DNA of 64,000 bases from Rhopalosiphum padi (taxonomy: Eukaryota > Arthropoda > Insecta > Hemiptera > Aphididae): contig NC_083597.1 in NCBI RefSeq assembly GCF_020882245.1, positions 90,188,152-90,252,151 of the forward strand, in the 5' to 3' direction. The position numbers and the translations under genes are program-made. A model generated the notes under the pieces. That model searched no databases and was not told the DNA's origin. It worked only from the letters and a program-made list of their open reading frames with translations. Shown one piece after another: positions 56,701-64,000 of the stretch (position 1 is its first letter; each line of letters begins with the position of its first letter).

Positions 56701-57651
56701 TACTGAATTATGATAAATGAAAATGAATTCGTGCGCGATTCAAACATTTTATTCTTATTAAATATCTATTATGACTATATTATTAGTCAATAATGTATTA
56801 TATTCTTAACAATAATATATTATCTGAGATAGATATAATAGTATAGTTAGGTGTAGACTTTTTGATTATAATAATATAATTTTTAAAATAAAATGTTCAT
56901 TTATTATTTAATACTAAAGCAAAAAATATATTATTATTATATGTGCATAGCCACATATGTATACTACTTAAATTAGATAATCCTACAATCTATAAACAGT
57001 ATTTATACTATTTATAGTATATAGAATATATACCTAAGTTCAATAGAATACACTGCAAATACACTAAATATAAATTATAACATTTGCACATTTATTTTAT
57101 TTATCTAGTACTTATATAGTATACTCGTACTTATAAAAAAATCATACTTTTCATAGTTTATATTTTTATAATAACTACTTAGCATTTTTAAATACAATAT
57201 TACATTTGTTGATTGTATTATCAATTTACTATATAAGCGTATCACTATTTTAGGTTTATAAGAGTAAGACGCGTATAGACACAATGTAACTATTTCAAAA
57301 ATAAGTGAATAAAAAAAAAATACATTCAAAACAAAATGTCATTATGATAATTTCACTAGAATATTTTACTTTGAATAGATAATATTGGTTACTGGAGTCG
57401 GGTAATGTTGTTAAAATAATTACACAATATAAGTTGCTTACATTTTTAGTAAGACTTTAAGTAAATTATTAATGCACGTACTTTAGTAATATTATATACA
57501 TACCAACCAACCGATATCGCATAATAATAAAATAAGTGATTTAAAAAAATAATTACTATTAACAAGGTAGTATTTATGAAAACGAATATCAACATTTAAA
57601 AAAATAACTGAATTCAATAAATATGCATAAGGAATTTTAAAATTTGTACAA

Positions 57652-57679
57652 ATTATTATTATTATTATTATTATTATTA
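57652..57679. repeat. (ATT)n microsatellite
   Basis: About nine perfect ATT units. Confidence 0.9.
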
Positions 57680-57916
57680 AATTATTTGGATAACAAATTA
57701 AATTGCATAAAATTGACTATATTTTGTATATAAATAATAAAGTGTATGTAAGTCAAAATTTTTATACGAAATTATTATAGTAACATTTTTTAATGAAGAC
57801 CTCAATGGTTAACACAAAAAGCGTACCTACCTCTAAATAGTACAAATGACGAAAAGTATTGAACAAAATTAAAAATGTAACCAAAACAAGATATAAATGT
57901 TTACAAACTTATAAAT

Positions 57917-57918
<2 letters not shown>

Positions 57919-57954
<36 letters not shown>
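57919..57954. repeat. (AT)18 microsatellite
   Basis: 36 nt of perfect AT dinucleotides, self-complementary. Confidence 0.92.
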
Positions 57955-57956
<2 letters not shown>

Positions 57957-60900
57957 TATACATAACTAAAATTTAATATTTAAATTAATCATCATATTAT
58001 TATTTTCTATTCGATTTTCATTTTTAAGAAATTTAAAAAGAAACCATAGAAAATCGAAAATCTACTTGAACAAATACAATCATTATATTGAAGGTATATT
58101 ACACAAATGTCATTAAAAAATAAACAAATAATATCTGTAAAAAATATATCACAGAATAAACATAAAATATTATAGGTACATAGTGGCATTGTGCATGTTT
58201 AAAATGCTTGAATTACGTTTTTATGTAACTAGTTAATGCTACAAAATGTAAACAACCAATACCTTTATTATTGCCAAAGTTCTTATAATGATATACATGC
58301 AAATATTAAATATATTATTTTTTAAAAGATACAAACAAATATTTTATACATTTTATACAATATACTATATTGATTTAAAAATCAGTCAACACTAGTCAAA
58401 ATTACTCCATCAGAATAAAATACATTATTTAGTATTTCTGAGCAGAAACGTTAAAAATATTTACATAAAACCCTAGTTGAATCATAACAATTTTATTAAC
58501 ATTGGCAGACTTTTTAATTAAATTATATTGGCATATACTTACATATTTTAAGAGTACTTTTATAATTTTTTTTTTTTTTAATACCATCGATGATCTATTA
58601 CATGAAGATGTGGACAATGACCAATTTATGAACATAAAAAAATTAGAAAGTGATTTGTACACAAAGCACACTATTATAATATAGTACCTATAACTATAAA
58701 TACAAAAGAGTTTCATGGTCAAATCATTATGTTAGGTACTTTTTATTTTGTCAAATAAAAATTTTTGCTTTACTATTGAAGACACAATAAATTGTATTGT
58801 AATGTTTGCAAATATCGGTCTTAATTTGAATAGGGAACTTGGGAGTGCTTAGTATTAATAGATTTGAAAATAGCATCATCATAATTTATGACATTTATGG
58901 TTATGGTTAATAATATTAATATTATATATAAGGAAAAAAATTTAAAGCCATTATTAAATGGTGAGGTGATGTAAAGAGAGGGTAAGTCACTAATGAATGA
59001 TCATTAGACTAGGAAATTGAAAAAAAATTGGGAACTGAAGAATCTCCAGTTATGTTATTAAATCTGAGCCCCGAAGTAGTAAGTTAGGTAAACATTTTAA
59101 GTATATTTTCCGACATTTTAAGACCACATATTATAAATAAATTAGAATAGTATGTTATTAATACTATAATATTTTATAAATATATTAATATAGTAATAAG
59201 GCGATTGAAAACAATTTGTCCAGTTATTATTAACAGTGATAAAAAACTTTAACACTTTATTATAATATTAAAAATACAAAAATTCCAAAACACCTCGTTA
59301 AATTAAATATATTTATTTTAATACGTAACAAATATTATAATAATTACTTATAAACTAATAGTATACTATACAATTTATATTATGCTAATATTCTTTGATT
59401 ATTTTAATATAGCTGAATAATTTGATCAGATGAATACAAATAAACAGAAATTTGAATAAAAATGGAATAATAATAACTAATATATATAATATTATAGGAA
59501 CTATTATACAAGCTATTACGAAAGACCTCATGGTAGCTAAAACGTATAAAGACATAACAATAGCCCATGGAAATAATTTGTATGGTCATATAATGACGTA
59601 GTACGAAACATAATACAAAAAAGGGGACGATAATGAGACGGGCTTAAAGGGATTTTAAAATGCGAATACTAACAATGCGAGTTAGGTATGCGATATCCTA
59701 TCAACTATACTAAATCACCAGTGAACAAAAAGTAGATCTCCAAAATAAAGTGAGAGTAGAAGTTGAATATTTCAGTGTAACTGCGCGAATTGCATAATAT
59801 AATATAACTTAATTATTAATATTAAATAAACTTTGATAAATAGAAAACTACATATTAATAAAAACTAGATATTGATTATCCAAAAATATTTAAACTAATA
59901 ATGTATTTTTAAAATTGAAAATACACAATACAAAATTATATTTCTATAGTATAAGAATTTTATGGTAAATTCTATACCAAAATAAGTGATAAGTAGACGA
60001 AATAAAATAACAAAGTCCATTTAAAAATAAATAAACAAGAACGTAAGTAGTTAATCTATAAAAGTAATTTTCAGCGAAGTTAAAATTGTTTTAAAATTGT
60101 AGACCCATTCTTTTTATTATTATTATTTCTTATTGGTGTCCCAATATTGCGGGAATCTTTTGACTGAAAGTTTAAACATTTTAGCACACGTGCGCCATGT
60201 GTGTATTTATTAGAAAAAACTTTTACAATCTAAATATTGGTATTAATAACTTCTGACGACAAATATTTTCAATCACAACCTATACGTTTTAAACTATCGT
60301 GATTGTCGATTTTATTAAACAATTGTAATTATTATTTTTTTAACATTACGCAAAAAACAAATATAATGCTTATTTGTTCAATACACCAAAACAAACATAA
60401 AATATTAAACATTATGTTAATAACACATCGTATTACGTTATGTACATTGGAAATTATGTGCTAATTGTACATTTTGCACTCTCACTGAGTGGAATAATTA
60501 AATCGTTTAATTCAGTCTGCAAGCCTGCTTTTTATGTTTCAGACATCAAAATAGTATCTCAAATCAATAAACAAATTGTTCGTGAAGTTAAATAAAATTC
60601 AAAATTTTTTACCCAATTTGACTCAAATTGATTATTTGTAAGTTTGGTCATTTTCAATTATCCATAAAGTTTATAAAGAACTATAAACAATTAATACTAA
60701 TTTAAACTATATTTAATTGTATATTAATTATTTATAATATAGGCCCAGACAATACATGATATAATTACTATAACAATTAAATGATATTTGGTTTTAAAAT
60801 TTTCTGGGATACGTCGATTGAAACTCGCTAGACAGTACAGTAGCTACCGAAGCGGAAATATTAGACATGGTATGTGCCTGTCTCGTGGTAGTCCCGGCAT

Positions 60901-62611
60901 CCGAGTTCCGACACAACTAGGAAGCATACTCATCTGCACGGAATGTTACGGAATGTCTATTTGACGCGTACGTCATACTAAACATATAACGACTTTGCGT
61001 ATTTTAAATCTATCCTGAATTTTTAAAAACTATAGTTTTTCGGCAACAAAAATTAGACAATCTATTTCTACACTAAAATATGATTTTGATGTAAAAAAAT
61101 TTAGTTCTTTACACACGTCGATTAGCGTAATTATGAGTACCTACTTAGTTATTATTTAAATAAATGAAAAACAAATAACAGATTCTATCTATGTGTTCAG
61201 GAAGATGTTTGAAAAAAAAAACAGTTCTAGTGAAAATTATAAATTTTTATATAAAAAAGTATCATAGATTGACTGTATTGAAGGTCATTTTTAACTCTTC
61301 TATGAAAATATAAAAATTAATTTTAGGAACTTTGTCTTATCATTGTGTTAATTATTATTTACGAATTTGACTGATATAAATAGGTAAGATGAAGTACCTA
61401 TTGCGCTATAATGTGCCAACTTTTCTGAATATTTTTCAAATACATAAATTTGTTTTAATTTAGCATTATATAACACATTAACACATTGATATGTTATTAA
61501 AGTGAGTATTTATATATAAGACCTTAAAGAAAAACATTTGACTTTTACAATCTTGAAATATATTTATATATTTTAAAAACTACTTCAAATTATTTGGCAC
61601 ATATAACATTAAATACAGCACTTATTGAAAATATAACAAAATCAATCACGTAAATTTTTCAGATAATTTAAAAGTAACAATTTAAAAAAAATATTTACCA
61701 ATATGTACCTACATTTTTAGATCCCTAATAAAAATCGAAAAATAAAACAAATCAATCATAAGTGATGGTTTTAAAACGTAATGTATATCTACAACCCGTT
61801 TGGTACAAAATATAATAATTGGATAAATAATAAAATGTTAAGTTAGGTTAGGCTCATAGAAAAAAAAAATTGGCCGTGGTTTGTATGTCGTCAATTGACG
61901 TCGTAGACGTATGCGAGGAGAGGGGGTGGAAGGACTTTAAACTTATCAGTTAATAAGTAAACCCGTATTCGAATAATATTAAATCATAAATGTTAATATT
62001 TTTTTTTTTGGTGGATTTACTGCGAAAATAATCACTAAACTGTCTGGGGTCTGGAGTTGTTGACCTTGAAGAAAACAGTTTGTAATATATGACCTATAAC
62101 GCAAAAAGTACCTTAATAATTGAAGAAAAAAATACTTAATTGTATATTATAAATGTGATATGTTTACAATAATAAAAATAATAATACACTATATTATGCA
62201 ATGTCATATAGCCATCGAAATTTGAAGTTTTATAAACCTATTTTAAACGCATATTAACTACTATCAGATAGGTACATTATTTTATATATATTCACATATT
62301 TTTTTTACTAAATATTTATATAATACCGATGTCTGTAGACTGTAGTCAATCTATGTTTTCAGGTCTCACTTTCAATTCACTTTTCTATAATATTTACGGT
62401 TTATAACTACTACAACGACGATCCCGAAACCGAAAGTATATGTATATAAATACACATAAGTAGATATTATTGATATTATTTTATATAATGTACATGTTTG
62501 CAGCATATTATATATTATTATTAAATACACCAACACAGATATTCTCTTTGCACAAATATATGTATAGTTACCCATTATTATCATATTCGCAATATTATTA
62601 TAATTATATTG

Positions 62612-62633
62612 CACACATACACACACACACACA
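62612..62633. repeat. (CA)n microsatellite bordering the CpG-rich patch
   Basis: About 11 CA units with one T interruption, ending just before the GC-rich island. Confidence 0.85.
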
Positions 62634-62639
62634 TCACCA

Positions 62640-62940
62640 TGACCAGTGTGAACGCGTTAAAACGAGATCGTCGAGAGCGAACCATGGGGTGGGAAGAGGG
62701 TGGGAGTGAAGAGGAATCTGCACGGTTCATACGTATGGCCTTGCGTCTGGCTCCGGCCCGGCCCCGACCCCGCCACCATCGCACAGCAGTCGTTCCCTTG
62801 GCAATTTTGACTGGAGGCCGTCGCCACCACCACCGCCACCGACAGGGTCACTGACCGACAGTGCGACACGATACCCCCGCCCACCCTCCCATTCATTACA
62901 CGCCACACCCTTCCACTACCGCCCCCGTTTGCGTCTGTGT
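62640..62940. promoter_or_regulatory. Small CpG/GC-rich island in upstream intron
   Basis: About 300 bp with CCGCC, CCACC and CCCGGCC-type sequence stand in AT-rich surroundings, directly after a CA microsatellite (62612-62633). Open frames exist on both strands (plus 62609-62854, minus 62657-62908), but neither shows a recognisable domain and they overlap. A non-conserved 5' exon, alternative promoter or regulatory island are all possible. Confidence 0.3.
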
Positions 62941-62974
62941 CTAGAAAAAATTACTATAATATCACGTATGTATG

Positions 62975-62993
62975 TATATATATATATATATAT
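62975..62993. repeat. (TA)n microsatellite
   Basis: A 19-nt TA tract just after the GC-rich island. Confidence 0.8.
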
Positions 62994-63554
62994 GTCTGTG
63001 CATTAGTGATGTTGCATAAAAGGTGATTATTTTAAATGCAAGACTGTGTATAGTTGACTCGTTACATCGGTCGATTTTTATGTTTATATATATATATATA
63101 CATAATATACAATTCCAAATACTCATATTATGATAATTTTTTCATAAAGTCGAATCTTTTAGTGGTTATTTTTTAGGATTTTTATATACTTTTTCTGAAA
63201 ATTTTTATGGACAATTAGAACAGTTATCGTCTTAAAACCTATTATATTATCCGTTTGGAAATTATTTAAAAATAGTAGACACATGTGAGCAACGAGTACC
63301 ACCGAAAAAAATTTAATTGTCTTTTATACAAATAGTACAATTCAAATGATGAAATAAAACAAAAAGGTAATAAATTACCTATAAATTTATGATTATAAAT
63401 TGATAAAGTAAATACAAAATTGACTAATTAAACAAATGTAGTAATGATTTCATAAAATGTCCAGTACGTGATGTAGCCAGCAGTATATAATAGCTTTATA
63501 GTATACACAGACGTAAATTTAAGTATTTTAACTTGTTTACAAATATAATATTCT

Positions 63555-63578
63555 AATAATAATAATAATAATAATAAT
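63555..63578. repeat. (AAT)8 microsatellite
   Basis: Eight perfect AAT units. Confidence 0.9.
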
Positions 63579-64000
63579 GTAATAATCCCGATAATGATAA
63601 ACCGAGAAGTGAAATGATATATAAAAAACGGACTATAACCTTCATACGCTCTTTTTTATAGAAAACTTAAATCATTAAAGTAATATCTATTTGGAATTCC
63701 CAATATATAGAGAGGTGCTATTTGAAACTTTCACAGAAGTGTCACAAAACAGTTTTTGCAAATAAAAATCACATTATTATCAGGTTAGTTTAGAATTTAT
63801 AACTGAATTCAAAACAAAAAATAAAAATTTTAAATCGATGTCTAACTCAAATATTACACAATATTAGGTACAAATATCAGATATGGAAGTTACTATTATA
63901 TTATATTATTATATTGAAGTTATATCAACAAAATAGAAGATTTGATTAAAAAGAATTTTCTTTAACCTTCTTTATATTAAATTATCCTTAAAAACAACTT

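Larger units (their letters stand above)
53723..64000 (-). other. KAT7: Upstream intron of the KAT7-like gene, running off the window
   Basis: The MYST fold continues upstream of exon 53629-53722, but I could not find the preceding exon (family motif GYFSK before EKNSF) on the minus strand up to 64000. The region is AT-rich, with ATT (57652-57679), AT (57919-57954) and AAT (63555-63578) tracts, a small GC-rich patch at 60.81-60.96 kb and a CpG-rich island at 62.64-62.94 kb. Treating all of it as intron is an inference. A non-conserved 5' exon could be hidden in the island. Confidence 0.6.

Noticed and set aside
53723..64000. Search for the preceding MYST exon (GYFSK, FYVMT motifs)
   Set aside because: No matching minus-strand sequence with a splice donor was found, so none is reported. 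The exon probably lies outside the window.

Overview
The window looks like an AT-rich insect nuclear genome, most likely an aphid or another hemipteran. The grounds are the strong A/T bias, the many simple repeats, recurrent short TAGGTA/TACCTA motifs, and four small coding exons separated by introns of 6 to 23 kb. The species call is an inference from composition and exon similarity. I see no bacterial-style operon, rRNA, convincing tRNA or CRISPR array.

The only gene I can support is the 3' half of a MYST-family histone acetyltransferase on the minus strand, closest to KAT7 (HBO1 / Drosophila Chameau). Its exons, in transcript order, are 53629-53722, 30665-30811, 24470-24576 and 11662-11784 (with stop). 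Their phases join perfectly into about 156 residues. These carry the active-site Cys, the Q/R-x-x-G-x-G acetyl-CoA loop, the general-base Glu and the C-terminal helical part of the MYST domain. The N-terminal part (zinc finger and the start of the MYST fold) must lie beyond 64000, because I could not find a preceding exon between 53.7 and 64 kb.

Layout: 1-11.5 kb is sequence downstream of the gene, with a few GC-richer islands but no recognisable gene. 11.5-53.7 kb is the gene, of which only 471 nt are coding. 53.7-64 kb is the next upstream intron. The introns hold a short DNA-transposon MITE (38233-38554), long CA/GT and AT microsatellites, some hairpins, and a striking 1.4 kb GC-rich, CpG-rich island (about 47.6-49.0 kb) that may be an internal promoter or the first exon of a nested transcript. 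A smaller island lies at 62.64-62.94 kb.

I did not find a new multi-gene system. The observations most worth testing are: (1) exon 30665-30811 is phase-symmetric, carries the catalytic Glu and is flanked by complementary CA and UG tracts, so it could be skipped in frame or circularised; (2) the intronic CpG-rich island; (3) compact clusters of transcription-factor-like sites, notably three TAATCC sites within 30 bp near 16.9 kb.
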